NCBI RefSeq assembly: GCF_000243255.1 | Contig: NZ_CM001436.1 | Location: 692 to 64,691, forward strand | Direction of reading: 5' to 3' | DNA length: 64,000 nt | Origin: Methanoplanus limicola DSM 2279 | Lineage (GTDB): Archaea; Halobacteriota; Methanomicrobia; Methanomicrobiales; Methanomicrobiaceae | Part shown: piece after piece, positions 63,941 to 64,000 of the stretch | Layout: each line of letters begins with the position of its first letter | How positions within the stretch are numbered: the first letter of the stretch is position 1 | Position numbers and translations under genes: made by a program | Notes under the pieces: model-generated | What the model saw: only the letters and a program-made list of their open reading frames with translations | What the model was told of the DNA's origin: nothing | Database searches by the model: none

Positions 63941-64000
63941 AATTTAATTATAATTATCTCTCAACTGAAGCAAGTGTAATCTCAAAAGTCAGATTTTTGC

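Overview
The window is chromosomal DNA of a methanogenic euryarchaeon, most likely of the order Methanomicrobiales and of the low-to-middle GC kind (Methanoplanus/Methanomicrobium-like; the genus is inferred). The reasons are archaeal box A promoters with short or absent leaders, a tetrapyrrole operon that starts from glutamyl-tRNA and runs toward sirohydrochlorin (the precursor of siroheme and F430), many PAS-type sensor proteins, and a tRNA gene without an encoded CCA end.

Layout. 1-3.4 kb: an unrecognised acidic protein, a GNAT acetyltransferase, two identical tRNA-Gly(GCC) genes and a MITE-like inverted-repeat element. 3.4-9.3 kb: a compact tetrapyrrole operon (precorrin-2 dehydrogenase, hemA, hemB, hemL, hemC, cobA) with overlapping genes and no hemD. 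9.3-16.6 kb: a DUF3566-like membrane protein, beta-carbonic anhydrase, a Cys-rich thioredoxin-fold-like protein, carAB and a Kv-type K+ channel. 16.8-23.6 kb: a PAS-GAF sensor with a P-loop-less RecA/KaiC-like partner and a PEGA surface protein, then a CBS-type Mn pyrophosphatase, a PNPOx-like protein, a thioredoxin and a small RNase III-like protein.

23.7-36.6 kb is the most coherent accessory system: a phosphate and polyphosphate island. On the minus strand lie a fused PstC-PstA permease, PstB, PhoU, Ppk1, then a two-domain PPK2, a CHAD-metallophosphoesterase fusion, a stand-alone HD protein and a Ppx/GppA phosphatase. A divergent AbrB-PhoU regulator sits at its head. Together these can import phosphate, store it as polyphosphate, bind it, transfer it to nucleotides and hydrolyse it. 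Three copies of a 16-bp repeat lead up to the TATA box of the PPK2 operon.

36.7-54 kb is a mosaic: a metallophosphoesterase with a 2H-like N-terminus, a pentapeptide protein, a META-domain lipoprotein, cupin, DUF3795, PAS histidine kinase, universal stress protein, ketopantoate reductase, a drug/metabolite-type transporter with a His-rich tail, a GC-rich (probably acquired) lipoprotein hydrolase, a solute-binding/Cache fusion, a peroxiredoxin and a PAS protein without a kinase domain.

54-62.3 kb is a DNA-repair block: a hypoxanthine-DNA glycosylase-like gene, uvrA, uvrC, a MNT/HEPN toxin-antitoxin pair with a frameshifted HEPN gene, and uvrB. The end holds an ArcS-like DUF5591 protein, an FKBP prolyl isomerase and a 22-bp tandem array.

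The most interesting unexplained signal is at 38.4-38.7 kb. A probable structured minus-strand RNA has its own TATA box, a 12-bp closing stem and a terminal hairpin followed by T-tracts. Directly upstream of its promoter is a 20-nt element identical to one upstream of the uvrA TATA box, which suggests that the RNA is co-regulated with nucleotide excision repair.
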